Shown in pieces: positions 39,348-49,258 of a DNA stretch of 64,000 nucleotides (the first letter of the stretch is position 1; each line of letters starts with the position of its first letter). Under the pieces are notes generated by a model. The model was not told the origin of the DNA, did no database searches, and saw only the letters and a list, made by a program, of their open reading frames with translations. The stretch is from Bartonella sp. F02 (GTDB lineage Bacteria; Pseudomonadota; Alphaproteobacteria; Rhizobiales; Rhizobiaceae), in assembly GCF_026929975.1 (NCBI RefSeq), contig NZ_JANHOK010000001.1, forward strand, positions 124,001-188,000. The letters run 5' to 3'. Position numbers and translations under genes: made by a program.

Positions 39348-39444
39348 GTGGTATTTGTAAGTAACCTTAATATTTTACTTTATCTTTTTTATCATCCGAT
39401 CTAGCCTTATTTTAAAGTAAATCCTAATTGATGAAAGAGTGTTT

Positions 39445-40617
39445 ATGTCTTCTTTGACAGATCCTATACAGTTATTACAGGCGCTTATTCGCTGTCCTTC
39501 TGTTACACCTCATGAAGCGGGTGCATTATCCATTTTAGAAAAATTTTTAAAAGAGATCGGCTTTCATGTTGAGAGACCCGTTTTTATGGATAAAAATACG
39601 GAAGATGTTGAAAATCTGTATGCAAAGATGGGAAGTGAAGGACCTCATCTGATGTTTGCAGGTCATAGCGATGTAGTGCCACCCGGTCAATTGGAAAGCT
39701 GGACTTATCCTCCTTTTGAAGGTGTGATCGAGCAAGGAAAATTGTATGGGCGTGGTGCTGTCGATATGAAGGGAGCAATTGCTTGTTTTATAGCAGCCCT
39801 GACTCGATGTTTAAAAAAACAGTCAATAAAAGGAACAGTAAGTTTTTTGATAACAGGTGATGAAGAGGGACCTGCGATCAATGGTACAGTAAAACTTCTA
39901 GAATGGGCAGTCAAAAAAGGTGCAAAGTGGGATGCAGCTATTGTTGGTGAACCAACAAGTGTGAAAGAAGTTGGTGATGTCATAAAAATTGGTCGTCGAG
40001 GATCAATTTCTGGAGTTATTACAGTTAAAGGGCACCAAGGTCATGTTGCTTTTCCCGAAAGGGCAGCCAATCCGTTGCCTTTAGCGAGTAAGCTTATTCA
40101 GGCGTTAACTCAGACTGCTTTGGATAAAGGAACAGAGAATTTTCAAGCAAGTAATTTAGAATTAACGACTATTGATACGGGAAATTCTGCTGTGAATATT
40201 ATTCCAGCACAAACAATGATCCGTTTTAATATTCGTTATAATGATCTTTGGACAAAAGAAACACTCATAACTGAAATTGAAAATCGCCTTTCTTCTGTGC
40301 AACCTAAAAATAGCAATGATCAATTGCCATATTATAAGCTTGAATGGATACAAGGAGCAGGAAGTGTGTTTTTAACCAAAAATGATCAGTTGGTTGAAAC
40401 GTTATCAAATGCTATTAAAAGCGTAACAGGAAAGATACCAGAGCGTTCAACTTCTGGAGGAACTTCAGATGCGCGGTTTATAAAAGATTATTGTCCTGTT
40501 GTTGAATTTGGTTTACCAGGGCAAACAATGCATATGGTGGATGAGTGTGTGACGCTTGATGCAATGGAAAAACTTACTGCCATTTATGAACGCTTTATTG
40601 TTGATTTTTTTGCTTAA
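39445..40617 (+). CDS. dapE: succinyl-diaminopimelate desuccinylase
   Basis: Removes succinate from N-succinyl-LL-diaminopimelate on the way to lysine and meso-DAP for peptidoglycan. The 390-aa M20 family dizinc enzyme shows [11 protein letters not shown] (His ligand), [14 protein letters not shown] (bridging Asp), [12 protein letters not shown] (catalytic Glu pair), [14 protein letters not shown] and the C-terminal [10 protein letters not shown] with a His ligand. I use the ATG at 39445; a GTG at 39439 adds two residues. The succinylase-pathway partner dapD is 18 kb away in the same window. Confidence 0.96.
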   Translation: MSSLTDPIQLLQALIRCPSVTPHEAGALSILEKFLKEIGFHVERPVFMDKNTEDVENLYAKMGSEGPHLMFAGHSDVVPPGQLESWTYPPFEGVIEQGKLYGRGAVDMKGAIACFIAALTRCLKKQSIKGTVSFLITGDEEGPAINGTVKLLEWAVKKGAKWDAAIVGEPTSVKEVGDVIKIGRRGSISGVITVKGHQGHVAFPERAANPLPLASKLIQALTQTALDKGTENFQASNLELTTIDTGNSAVNIIPAQTMIRFNIRYNDLWTKETLITEIENRLSSVQPKNSNDQLPYYKLEWIQGAGSVFLTKNDQLVETLSNAIKSVTGKIPERSTSGGTSDARFIKDYCPVVEFGLPGQTMHMVDECVTLDAMEKLTAIYERFIVDFFA

Positions 40618-40665
40618 AATACGAGTGTGTCTGATTAAGTAGAGTTGGCGAAAACTATGAAAATT

Positions 40666-41868
40666 TTAGTTTGCTAATTGTTGGATGATATGATCGAGGA
40701 TTATACGTCCTGTCTTTGTCGCTTTTAAGCGCTGATTGCCGACCATTTCCACGAGGCCTTGTTGCTGTAAATCCATGAGTTTTTTATGAGGTAGACCTTT
40801 AGGATTTAAAGCTTCATAACGCAAAAGGTCTAATCCTTCTGAAAGACGTAAGCTCATAATTAACATTTCATTGGCTTGTTGTTCTTGAGTTAATTCTTCT
40901 GTCTCAACACAGCCATGACCGGTTGTTTCTACCAATTCAAGCCATTGTTCAGGATGTTTTTTATTCATTGTGACAGAGCGTTCTTGGTTTTCAATGTTGT
41001 TGAAGGAGGATATTTCTGCAGAAGTGGAAGAATTTTTTGATAAGTACTTTATAAAACGCCCATGTGCACCGGGACCAAAACCTGCATATTCATGATAACG
41101 CCAATAAAGAAGATTATGACGTGATTCAGCGCCAGGGATTGCATGGTTTGAAATTTCATAGGCTGGAAGACCATGCAGAGTGGTTATTTCTTGTGTAAGA
41201 TTATATAGGTCTGCGGCAAGTTCTGATACAGGAAGAACGAGTTTTCCTTTCGTATGAAGACGTTTAAATGCAGTTCCTTCTTCAATGGTAAGTTGATACA
41301 AAGAAAGATGATCTGCTGCTAAATCAATGGCTTGTAAAAGTTCGCATTTCCACTGCTTGAGTGTTTGCTCGGGACGAGCGTAGATGAGGTCGAAGGATAA
41401 ACGTGAAAAAATTTCACGGGCTAAAGTAATTGCATGCAAAGCTTCTTTGACATTATGTCGACGACCAAGCTGTTTGAGGGCTTGATCATTGAGTGCTTGG
41501 ACACCTAAAGATAAACGATTAACACCTGCTGCACGGTAACCGTGAAAGCGTCCTGCTTCGACGCTAGAAGGATTGGCTTCTAGTGTGATTTCAGTTTTAT
41601 CGTCGACTGTCCAGTTTTTTGCAACAGTTTGTAATAAAGTATCAACGGTTTGAGGTGCCATAAGAGAAGGGGTTCCACCGCCAATAAAAATACTTGTAAT
41701 ATGACGTGGGCCTATTTCGTTATATTGTGTTTCCATTTCACGCACAAAGGCAGCTACAAAACGAGGTTGATCGACTTCATTAACGCGAACATGTGAATTA
41801 AAATCACAGTAGGGGCATTTGCTCGCACAAAAAGGCCAATGAATGTAAATACCAAAAGGTTTAGGCAT
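40666..41868 (-). CDS. hemW: HemW, radical SAM heme chaperone (formerly annotated as HemN-like)
   Basis: A 400-aa radical SAM protein with the cluster motif CASKCPYC (Cys14, 18, 21) inside [46 protein letters not shown] and the coproporphyrinogen-oxidase-like [11 protein letters not shown]. HemW proteins bind and deliver heme and lack the extra residue features of true HemN. Heme handling matters in a blood-borne Bartonella, but this gene is universal in the group. It overlaps rdgB by 8 bases, so the pair is co-translated. Confidence 0.93.
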   Translation of the reverse strand: MPKPFGIYIHWPFCASKCPYCDFNSHVRVNEVDQPRFVAAFVREMETQYNEIGPRHITSIFIGGGTPSLMAPQTVDTLLQTVAKNWTVDDKTEITLEANPSSVEAGRFHGYRAAGVNRLSLGVQALNDQALKQLGRRHNVKEALHAITLAREIFSRLSFDLIYARPEQTLKQWKCELLQAIDLAADHLSLYQLTIEEGTAFKRLHTKGKLVLPVSELAADLYNLTQEITTLHGLPAYEISNHAIPGAESRHNLLYWRYHEYAGFGPGAHGRFIKYLSKNSSTSAEISSFNNIENQERSVTMNKKHPEQWLELVETTGHGCVETEELTQEQQANEMLIMSLRLSEGLDLLRYEALNPKGLPHKKLMDLQQQGLVEMVGNQRLKATKTGRIILDHIIQQLAN

Positions 41869-42511
41869 GAGACACCAAAAGATTTTCGGCTAAAAGTTTG
41901 AAAGCGCGTGCTCTATGTGAAAGAGGATTTGTTTCGTTAAGTTTCCAACCATGTTTTTGCTCTGTTGACATTTCTCCAAAAGTTTTTTCATATCCATTTG
42001 GTAAAAAAATTGGATCAAAGCCAAAACCTTGATTTCCTCGTGGTGGCCAAATTAATGTTCCTTCAACGCTACCATGAAAATAATCTGCATAACCATCAGG
42101 CCATGCAATGCAGATTACTGATATAAATCGACCTTTACGTTGGTCTTTTTCAAGAGATCCAATTTTTTGGAATTCATCTTCTATTTTTTGCATTGCTTTT
42201 GAAAAATTACGTGTCCCATCAGATTGTATAGCCCAATCAGCTGTATAAACGCCTGGTGCACCACCTAGAGCATCAATTTCTAAACCAGAATCATCGGATA
42301 AAGCGGGAAGTTCTGTAGCTTTTGCAGCAGAAAAAGCTTTAATATAGGCATTTTCTTCAAATGTTGTTCCTGTTTCTTTTGGTTCGGGTAAACCAAGTTC
42401 TTTTGCGGATTGCAGTTCTAAACTAAAAGGAGTGAGCAATGTGGTAATTTCATGCAACTTGCCGGCATTATGTGTCGCAATGACGAGTTTTTTAGGTGTA
42501 ATACTTCTCAT
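41861..42511 (-). CDS. rdgB: RdgB/HAM1 dITP/XTP pyrophosphatase
   Basis: Hydrolyses dITP, ITP and XTP to clean the nucleotide pool. The 216-aa HAM1 fold shows [11 protein letters not shown] at about 12-22, [41 protein letters not shown] and [10 protein letters not shown]. The start is the ATG at 42511, with GGAGAAATACCC upstream. It heads the rdgB-hemW operon. In rhizobial relatives rph normally sits between hrcA and rdgB; it is absent from the gap upstream. Confidence 0.95.
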   Translation of the reverse strand: MRSITPKKLVIATHNAGKLHEITTLLTPFSLELQSAKELGLPEPKETGTTFEENAYIKAFSAAKATELPALSDDSGLEIDALGGAPGVYTADWAIQSDGTRNFSKAMQKIEDEFQKIGSLEKDQRKGRFISVICIAWPDGYADYFHGSVEGTLIWPPRGNQGFGFDPIFLPNGYEKTFGEMSTEQKHGWKLNETNPLSHRARAFKLLAENLLVSHA

Positions 42512-43088
42512 GGGTATTTCTCCTGAATTGAAGGATCAATGATTTTTTGATTAAGAATTTATTTTGTAAAATAGACAAACTCGACAATAATTTTTGCAAG
42601 TTCTAATAGAGTAGCAAATATAAAATCATTCGAAAGCTTTTATTTTAGTTATTGTTTCAATTTCCACAAAAGCAGCGTAATACTTGAATAATAAAATTTC
42701 TTTTTGGGTTTGTATGAGTTTTTTATCATAGTTAAGATACAAGGAGTGCATTTATAGATATTGCAAAAAATTTCAAAAATGTGATTTTAAAATTTTGTCG
42801 TAGAGGTATTATAAACAGGATTTAAAGTTTATTGAATAAATCGTAAAATGTGAGAATATCTATTTTTTATGAGAAACAATATTTGTACACATTTATTGTT
42901 ATTTTATTTAATTGTTTTTTTATGAAAATAGGGATTAAACAACTATGCAGAATTTCCAAGCATTTTTAATGATGGTATTTTTACGCTAAATTATGTGATA
43001 TACTTTATATACTGCTTTAGATTATTTGACCAAATTTTTATACAACTTATATAAGAAAAAATGTCTTTGAAATAATGAAATAATTGTG
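42512..43088. other. AT-rich divergent region between rdgB and hrcA, no gene seen
   Basis: About 575 bp with no frame I can support on either strand; mostly AT-rich low-complexity sequence. It must hold the promoters of rdgB-hemW and hrcA. No CIRCE element (TTAGCACTC, nine bases, GAGTGCTAA) is visible, and no remnant of rph is recognisable. Confidence 0.55.
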
Positions 43089-44159
43089 ATGAAGCACCAA
43101 TCTATTGATGATGATTTAAAATATCTTGATAAACGTTCGCGCGATATTTTTCGCCATATCGTTGAGTCTTATCTTAGTGATGGTGAGCCCGTTGGTTCAC
43201 GTAATCTTTCGCGGCTTTTACAACAAACTTTATCGCCTGCAACTATCCGTAATGTTATGAGTGATCTTGAACATTTGGGTCTGATTTATGCTCCTCATAT
43301 ATCTGCAGGGCGAATGCCAACACAATTAGGTTTACGTTTTTTTGTTGATACATTTATGGAAGTGAATGATTTGCCAACCGAGGAGCGTGAAACTATTGAA
43401 ACTCAAGTTAAAGAAGCAGGTCATGCGCAATCTATTGAGCATTTTCTTGTTCAAGCAAGCCAAATTCTTTCAGGTCTTTCACGCGGAGCGGGATTAGTTT
43501 TAGCAATGAGACAGGAAGGAACATTGAAGCATATTGAGTTTGTTCGTCTTGATGAAGAACATGTTCTTGCAGTTTTAGTGACAGAAACAGGTGAGGTTGA
43601 AAATCGCATTGTTCATTTACCGGAAGGTATTACGCATACACAATTGACGGAAGCCACAAATTTTCTTAATGCTCATATTCAAGGACGTACTCTCGGTGAG
43701 GCAAAGGTAGAGCTCGCTCGTTTGTGTGTTCAAACACGGGATGCACTTGATCAATTATCTCATCATCTCATAGAAACTGGGTTAGCTCTGTGGGAAAAAG
43801 AAGGTGTTAATCATAAAATACATCTTATTGTTCATGGACGGAGCAATTTGCTTGAAGATGTAAGAGCAGAAAAAGATTTAGAGCGGCTGCGGCATTTGCT
43901 TGATGATCTTGAAACGCGCGAGAGTATGGTGAAATTACTTGATTTGACTGATGAAGGTTCGGGAGTTCGTATTTTTATTGGTTCAGAAAATAAGTTGTTT
44001 TCACTTTATGATTCTTCTTTAGTTGTAGCACCTTACTGTGATTCACAACAAAGAGTTGTTGGTGCTTTGGGTGTTATTGGATCAACTCGATTGAATTATG
44101 CAAGAATCGTACCTATGGTTGATTATACGGCTCAGCTTGTGTCTCAATTATTGCGTTAA
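43089..44159 (+). CDS. hrcA: HrcA heat-inducible transcription repressor
   Basis: Represses groESL-type heat-shock genes by binding CIRCE. The 356-aa protein has the N-terminal winged helix (RDIFRHIVESYLSDGEPVGSR, LSPATIRNVMSDLEHLGLI), YAPHISAGRMPTQLGLRFFVD, and the C-terminal GAF-like region ending VGALGVIGSTRLNYARIVPMVDYTA. The ATG at 43089 is used; a GTG at 43086 adds one residue. It precedes grpE with about 120 bp between. No CIRCE element is evident in front of any gene in this window, so its targets are probably elsewhere (groESL). Confidence 0.95.
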   Translation: MKHQSIDDDLKYLDKRSRDIFRHIVESYLSDGEPVGSRNLSRLLQQTLSPATIRNVMSDLEHLGLIYAPHISAGRMPTQLGLRFFVDTFMEVNDLPTEERETIETQVKEAGHAQSIEHFLVQASQILSGLSRGAGLVLAMRQEGTLKHIEFVRLDEEHVLAVLVTETGEVENRIVHLPEGITHTQLTEATNFLNAHIQGRTLGEAKVELARLCVQTRDALDQLSHHLIETGLALWEKEGVNHKIHLIVHGRSNLLEDVRAEKDLERLRHLLDDLETRESMVKLLDLTDEGSGVRIFIGSENKLFSLYDSSLVVAPYCDSQQRVVGALGVIGSTRLNYARIVPMVDYTAQLVSQLLR

Positions 44160-44278
44160 TGTAGTTGCATATTTTTATTATAGTATTCATTGTGTTAAGA
44201 TGCATAAATAATTCTTGATTTTTGTTCATAGAACTTCGATATCGAGAATGGTAAATCTTATGAAGGAATAAAACTTTT

Positions 44279-44941
44279 ATGTCTGACGAAAAAAATAAAG
44301 TTGCAGATGCTGTGTTAGAAAATCGCGATTTAAAAAATCCAGCTGATCGTGATACATTAAAACGAGCTGCCGATGAGTTTTTGAAAATGAATAAAGCAGA
44401 AGTTTGTGCAGATGTTGAAGATGAAAAAAGTGAATCTAATGATCCTTTACTTGCGCTGCAAAATGAAAATAAAGAGTTGAAAGATCAGCTTTTGCGCTTT
44501 GCAGCAGATATGGAAAATCTTCGACGTCGTACTGCTCGGGATGTTGCTGATGCAAGAGCTTATTCGATTGCAAATTTTGCCCGGGATATGTTGTCTGTTT
44601 CTGATAATCTTAATCGTGCTTTGGAAGCTATTCCAGAGGGAGCACGCGAAAATGATGCAGGTTTGAAAATGTTGGCTGAAGGCGTTGAAATGACTGAGCG
44701 TGCAATGATGACTGCTTTAGAACGCCATGGTGTAAAGAAAATTGATCCAGAAGGTCAAAAGTTTGATCCACATTTTCACCAGGCTATGTTTGAAATTCCT
44801 AATCCTGATGTTCCAGATAACACTGTTCAGCAAGTTGTTCAGGCTGGTTATATTATTGGCGAACGTGTTTTGCGTCCAGCGGTTGTTGGTGTCGCGAAAG
44901 GAGGATCAAAGGAAATTTCTCTTGAATCTGATACAGAGTAA
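44279..44941 (+). CDS. grpE: GrpE nucleotide exchange factor
   Basis: Releases ADP from DnaK in the DnaK-DnaJ-GrpE folding cycle. At 220 aa, with an acidic disordered N-terminus, a long coiled coil ([28 protein letters not shown], about 58-85), and the head domain with [33 protein letters not shown] and [19 protein letters not shown]. It lies downstream of hrcA, the standard alphaproteobacterial order, and is followed by a strong terminator. dnaK and dnaJ are about 6 kb away on the same strand. Confidence 0.96.
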   Translation: MSDEKNKVADAVLENRDLKNPADRDTLKRAADEFLKMNKAEVCADVEDEKSESNDPLLALQNENKELKDQLLRFAADMENLRRRTARDVADARAYSIANFARDMLSVSDNLNRALEAIPEGARENDAGLKMLAEGVEMTERAMMTALERHGVKKIDPEGQKFDPHFHQAMFEIPNPDVPDNTVQQVVQAGYIIGERVLRPAVVGVAKGGSKEISLESDTE

Positions 44942-44993
44942 ATCTGTGATAACAATTCTTCTAGCATGAAAATGCGATATTCATTATTATACT

Positions 44994-45046
44994 AAAGCAT
45001 CTTACTCAATCGTTCTCTCGTGTGATTTTCAGTAAGATGCTTTTTA
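44994..45046 (+). terminator. intrinsic terminator after grpE
   Basis: AAAGCATCTTACT (44994-45006), a 24-base loop, AGTAAGATGCTTT (45031-45043) and further T residues: a perfect 13-bp stem. It reaches the stop codon of the convergent thpR gene, so the two 3' ends meet here. Confidence 0.85.
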
Positions 45047-45583
45047 GATTTGAAGTGACCAGATGCCTTTTACAATATAAGGTGCATCACTTGAGGGTTT
45101 CTCTGACAAAAATAAAACAAATTGATCAATTTTGAAAGATGGAAAAGAAAAATCTCCTTGAAAAGACAAGTAAGAAGAAAGATCCTCTGATTTTATGTCG
45201 AGTAATCGCGCAAGAGTGATATGCGGAGTAAATTGTTTTGGATCAAGAGTTAACCCTAATTGATTTTGAATAGACCGTATTTTTTCGTGTAAAAAATTCA
45301 GTTCTGCACAGGGTGCAATGCGAACAACAAGAGAATGAGGTTTATTTTCTGATCTGAAAACATCAAATCCATTTAAATGTAGAGAAAAAGAAGGACATTT
45401 TATGGTGCTTAAAGCATGAGTAAGTTCATCAACCATAGAGTCCTCAACGTTACCAAAAAAAGATAAAGTAATATGAAAGTTTCTTGGATTAATCCATTGC
45501 GCTTTTGGTAACCCATTTTGGAGAGATATAAGCAACTCTGTTGTTTGTTGAGGAATTTTAATAGCGCTAAATAAACGTAACAT
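45044..45583 (-). CDS. thpR: ThpR, RNA 2',3'-cyclic 3'-phosphodiesterase (LigT family)
   Basis: A 179-aa member of the 2H phosphoesterase superfamily. The two catalytic HxTx motifs are present: HITLSFFGN at about 37-45 and HITLARL near 124, the latter within FTPHITLARL. These enzymes open 2',3'-cyclic phosphates on RNA; their physiological role in bacteria is unclear. It stands alone between grpE (convergent) and batS (same strand, 150 bp upstream). In rhizobia the gene after chvG is usually hprK, not thpR. Confidence 0.9.
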   Translation of the reverse strand: MLRLFSAIKIPQQTTELLISLQNGLPKAQWINPRNFHITLSFFGNVEDSMVDELTHALSTIKCPSFSLHLNGFDVFRSENKPHSLVVRIAPCAELNFLHEKIRSIQNQLGLTLDPKQFTPHITLARLLDIKSEDLSSYLSFQGDFSFPSFKIDQFVLFLSEKPSSDAPYIVKGIWSLQI

Positions 45584-45733
45584 GACAATTCCTTATAGAT
45601 CTCATAATATTATGAATATAACAGTGTGTCCAGCTTATAAATGAGCCGCATAGCTCCAAAGACAAAGAATAATGCTGATAAAGAGTGGCTAAAAGAGGGC
45701 TGTTGGGGTATTTTTTTATTTTGAGTAAGTAAT

Positions 45734-47518
45734 TTATTGAACGAGAGGAAGCGTAATGATAAATCGTGCACCACTTTTACTGTCTGTAAGTGAGGGATCA
45801 ATAATATTTTCAGCGGTGAGGGTTCCATTATGGGCTTCAATAATTTGCCGACTAATTGAAAGACCAAGTCCTGAGTTTTGTCCAAATGCATCTTCGGTCG
45901 GTCGGTCGGTATAAAAACGTTCAAAAATATGATCGATATTTTCTGAGCGAATACCGGGACCATTATCTTCAATTGTTAAAATGAGAATTGAAGTATTACT
46001 TTTCATCTTAATATAAATTTTACCATTTTTATGTGGAATGAATGAACGTGCATTTTCAATGATATTAGAAATAACTTGGCCTAGACGTAATTCATGACCT
46101 AAAACAAGATAAGGTTTATCATGAAGACGCGGGATAATATCAAGACTGATATCAATATTTTGCTTATTGCGATAGACTTCACGAATTGCATAAGTGAGAT
46201 TTTTTAGAAGCGATCCCAAATCAACGATTTGAGCTGTTTCACGGGCAAGTTCTGCATCTAGTCGTGAAGCATCTGAAATATCAGTAATTAAGCGATCAAG
46301 ACGACGAACATCATGTTGGATGATTTCAAATAACTTTAGCTGTGCTGCTTTATTTTTAGCCAAAGGAAGTGTTTCGACAGCACTTCGTAGTGAAGTGAGA
46401 GGGTTTTTTAATTCATGACTTACATCGGCTGCAAAACGTTCAATTGCTTCAATCCGCATATAAAGAGCATTAGTCATATCTCGGATAGAGGTTGAAAGAT
46501 GCCCAATTTCATCTTCACGTGCTGAAAAATCAGGAATTTCTACTCGTTTATTATGGCCATGACGGACACGATTAGCTGAGGCGGATAATCTACTTAATGG
46601 ATTAGCAATTGTATGTGCTAAAAAGAGAGAAAGAACCAAAAGAACGCTGCCAACCACAACAAAAACTTTGAAAATAACAAGTCTTTCGCCTTTTACAATA
46701 TTGTCGATGTCTGAACCGATGGTTGAAAGAAGAAGAGCACCTACAACTGCACGATAACGTTGAACAGGAACGGCAACAGAAACAATTAATTGGCCTTGTC
46801 TATTTCGCCGTTTGGCGGTTGCAGAAGAACCATTCAGTGCTCTGTAAACCTCTGGATAAACAGCGCCATTTCCTTTAGTTTGTTCTCTATCAAGAACGAG
46901 ACCATTGCCATAGAGTGTTTGTGAAAACCATGAATAGAGACGTTCCCATAGATTTTTTTGTGTTTCGATTGGTGGTAAATCGTAGCTAAAAATTTCACCA
47001 CTGGAATAAAGAACGCGTGAGTCAAGAAGTAATGTAGCATCACGATCATAAATACGAGCTCTTGTTGTTTTGGGTGTAATGAGACGGCGTAAAAGTGGTG
47101 CAACTTGCTCAGGATTAATAGGGAAATCCCAAGTATCTGTCGATTGAGGTGCGGGTGTAACACTTTCTCCAGCTTGTAATTCTAAAAGTTTTTGAGGATC
47201 AATCAAAATAGAATTTGTATCGATCGTTGCAGAAGCGGCAATGGCACCCGCAATAATTTTTCCTTGAGTGCGTAAGCTTTCAATTTTTGCTTCTATTAAG
47301 CCATCACGAAATTGATTAAGGTACAAAATACTTGTAACCAGAACACCAAGTGCAGCGAGGTTCAAAATAACGATGCGGCGTGTAAGACTGGAAAAAAATA
47401 ATTGTCTAAATAAACGCCGCGCTCGAAAACGTAAATGTGTTAATGTGGAGAGTCGTGTCGACGAGATATCATTTGGTATTCTGTGTGGTAGAGCTTTTAG
47501 TTGAGTATGTTTCGTCAT
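45734..47518 (-). CDS. batS: BatS/ChvG-type membrane sensor histidine kinase
   Basis: Sensor kinase of the BatR/BatS pair (ChvG-ChvI in rhizobia, BvrS-BvrR in Brucella). It is 594 aa with two membrane segments (about 48-66 and 280-300) flanking a periplasmic domain, a HAMP linker (IANPLSRLSASANRV), the H-box FAADVSHELKNPLTSL with phospho-His368, N box NIIENARSF, G1 IEDNGPGI and G2 NSGLGLSISRQ, all intact. In Bartonella henselae this pair responds to blood-like pH and controls the VirB/D4 secretion genes; that is established knowledge, not visible here. It follows batR by 37 bases. Stop at 45734. Confidence 0.95.
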   Translation of the reverse strand: MTKHTQLKALPHRIPNDISSTRLSTLTHLRFRARRLFRQLFFSSLTRRIVILNLAALGVLVTSILYLNQFRDGLIEAKIESLRTQGKIIAGAIAASATIDTNSILIDPQKLLELQAGESVTPAPQSTDTWDFPINPEQVAPLLRRLITPKTTRARIYDRDATLLLDSRVLYSSGEIFSYDLPPIETQKNLWERLYSWFSQTLYGNGLVLDREQTKGNGAVYPEVYRALNGSSATAKRRNRQGQLIVSVAVPVQRYRAVVGALLLSTIGSDIDNIVKGERLVIFKVFVVVGSVLLVLSLFLAHTIANPLSRLSASANRVRHGHNKRVEIPDFSAREDEIGHLSTSIRDMTNALYMRIEAIERFAADVSHELKNPLTSLRSAVETLPLAKNKAAQLKLFEIIQHDVRRLDRLITDISDASRLDAELARETAQIVDLGSLLKNLTYAIREVYRNKQNIDISLDIIPRLHDKPYLVLGHELRLGQVISNIIENARSFIPHKNGKIYIKMKSNTSILILTIEDNGPGIRSENIDHIFERFYTDRPTEDAFGQNSGLGLSISRQIIEAHNGTLTAENIIDPSLTDSKSGARFIITLPLVQ

Positions 47519-47555
47519 TAATGATCGCCGTTCAAACTCTTACGACAAAATAACT

Positions 47556-48278
47556 TTACACTTCATGAAAGCGATAACCTACTCCATAAAGTGTCTCAAT
47601 CATTGCAAAATCGTCATCCACTTGTTTAAACTTTTTACGTAAACGCTTAATGTGACTATCAATGGTGCGATCGTCTACATACACTTGATCGTTATAAGCT
47701 GCATCCATTAAAGCATCACGACTTTTCACAACACCTGGACGTTGCGCTAAGGTTTGCAGAATCAAAAATTCTGTCACTGTTAAGATAACAGGTTTATCTT
47801 TCCATGTACAGGTGTGGCGTTCTTGATCCATCACAAGGTCTCCACGTTTGAGAGAGGAGATGGGTGAGGTTCCTGTTGAAAGCGGTTGGCTTCGAGCGTT
47901 TGAACGGCGCAAAATGGCTTTCACACGCTCAATGAGAAGACGTTGAGAGAAGGGTTTAGTAATAAAATCATCTGCTCCCATTTTTAGACCAAAAAGTTCA
48001 TCAATTTCATCATCTCTAGAGGTAAGAAAGATGACGGGAATATCAGATTTTTGACGCAATCGACGTAAAAGTTCCATACCATCCATTCTCGGCATTTTAA
48101 TATCAAAAATAGCTAAATGCGGGGGATGAAGCGTCAACCCTTTAAGCGCAGATGCTCCATCCGTATAACTTTCAACTCGATAACCTTCTGTTTCGAGTGC
48201 GAAAGATAAGGATGTCAAAATATTACGGTCATCATCAACAAGTACAATCGTTTGAGTGATTGTTGGATTATCCTTCAT
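47556..48278 (-). CDS. batR: BatR/ChvI-type response regulator
   Basis: OmpR/PhoB-family regulator paired with BatS. 240 aa: receiver domain (VLVDDDRN, phospho-acceptor Asp59 in [40 protein letters not shown] with the conserved Thr and Lys) and a C-terminal winged helix from about 140 ([44 protein letters not shown]). The start is the ATG at 48278. First gene of the batR-batS operon. In many rhizobia pckA lies divergent upstream; here the upstream neighbour is kbp, divergent. Confidence 0.95.
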   Translation of the reverse strand: MKDNPTITQTIVLVDDDRNILTSLSFALETEGYRVESYTDGASALKGLTLHPPHLAIFDIKMPRMDGMELLRRLRQKSDIPVIFLTSRDDEIDELFGLKMGADDFITKPFSQRLLIERVKAILRRSNARSQPLSTGTSPISSLKRGDLVMDQERHTCTWKDKPVILTVTEFLILQTLAQRPGVVKSRDALMDAAYNDQVYVDDRTIDSHIKRLRKKFKQVDDDFAMIETLYGVGYRFHEV

Positions 48279-48662
48279 AGCTTCTTAGACCTTTCTATTG
48301 CTGTGGCAGCAAATCGCCCACGCTATTTATATGGGAGTTCACATTTTTTTTGCAAAACAAATATAATACAAATTGTAACAGAGTAAAAAACCTTTTCTTT
48401 TTATGCTGATAGCTGTTTTTCTTTGCAATTGTATAATGCTTTTATCTTTGTTGAAGATCCTTTCGTTTAGAAAAAAATATTTCAATGTGGTTTCATAAAA
48501 ATTTACTCCTATTTACAGTGAATAATTATAGGGAGTAGGCCGTACTATTTTCAATCGTTGAAGTTTATAAAACTGACCTATCTGTTTTAAGAATAAAAGA
48601 AAATATTATGATAATAGATTAAGCGAAGGATGAGCTTTTTATTGTATGAAAGGAAAATTATA
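48279..48662. other. divergent promoter region between batR and kbp
   Basis: About 384 bp without a gene. It must contain the batRS promoter on the minus strand and the kbp promoter on the plus strand. A tgtataat sequence near 48427-48434 is a candidate -10 for rightward transcription, without a convincing -35. A frame start at 48630 in phase with kbp is upstream of a better start. Confidence 0.4.
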
Positions 48663-49118
48663 ATGGGATTTTTTAATTTCATTAAAACAGTTGGTGATAA
48701 ACTTGGTGTTGGTGACCATGAATTGAAAGGAAAAGATCTTAAAACGGTACTTAATAATTTTGACCTTGACACAAAAAAAATGGATATTCACGTTGAAGAC
48801 GGTAAAGCTGTTTTAAGTGGTGCAGTTAAAGATAAAGAGACACTTGAAAAAGTAATTTTAGCGGTTGGTAATTCGCACGGCATTTCTTCTGTTGATGTTA
48901 ATCAGTTAAAGGTTGAAAATAATATTTTAGAAAAAGATTCTCGTTTTTATGAAGTTAAAACGGGTGATAATCTTTGGAAAATTGCCGAAAAAGTTTATGG
49001 GAAAGGACAGGGCGATAAAAATAATATTATTTTTGAAGCGAATAAACCGATGTTAAAGTCGCCTGATAAGATTTATCCTGGACAGGTTTTGCGTATTCCT
49101 GAAATTAGTGAAGCGTGA
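48663..49118 (+). CDS. kbp: Kbp/YgaU-like BON-LysM protein
   Basis: A 151-aa protein with a BON domain (about 30-82, DIHVEDGKAVLSGAVKD) and a C-terminal LysM domain (about 100-148: YEVKTGDNLWKIAEKVYG, then EANKPMLKSPDKIYPGQVLR). Length, domain order and the last 30 residues match E. coli Kbp (YgaU), a cytosolic K+-binding protein. No signal peptide is present, so despite the LysM domain it should be cytoplasmic. I start at the ATG at 48663, with AAAGGAAA upstream, because the N-terminus then matches MGLFNFV of E. coli Kbp; an in-frame ATG at 48630 adds 11 residues. It is followed by a bidirectional terminator. Confidence 0.9.
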   Translation: MGFFNFIKTVGDKLGVGDHELKGKDLKTVLNNFDLDTKKMDIHVEDGKAVLSGAVKDKETLEKVILAVGNSHGISSVDVNQLKVENNILEKDSRFYEVKTGDNLWKIAEKVYGKGQGDKNNIIFEANKPMLKSPDKIYPGQVLRIPEISEA

Positions 49119-49181
49119 TTAAATTAATACATATTTTTGTGTTAAGGAAGATGTGTATTGGAGAATTTTTCTTTTCTCTAG

Positions 49182-49224
49182 AAAATAAGAAGCAGTATAA
49201 GTCTTTATTGTGCTTCTTATTTTT
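49182..49224. terminator. bidirectional terminator between kbp and the copper chaperone gene
   Basis: aaaataagaagca (49182-49194), 16-base loop, tgcttcttattttt (49211-49224). The stem is about 13 bp and is flanked by A-run on the left and T-run on the right, so it can serve the convergent genes on both sides. Confidence 0.8.
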
Positions 49225-49258
49225 AAAAAAATTGATTGAATGTAACAAAGTCATAAAT

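Noticed and set aside
42512-43088. CIRCE operator in front of hrcA
   Set aside because: I looked for the TTAGCACTC and GAGTGCTAA arms here and upstream of dnaK and did not find them.
45610-45972. 120-codon minus frame extending beyond the batS stop
   Set aside because: It overlaps the batS 3' end in another frame, has no ribosome site, and matches no family features.
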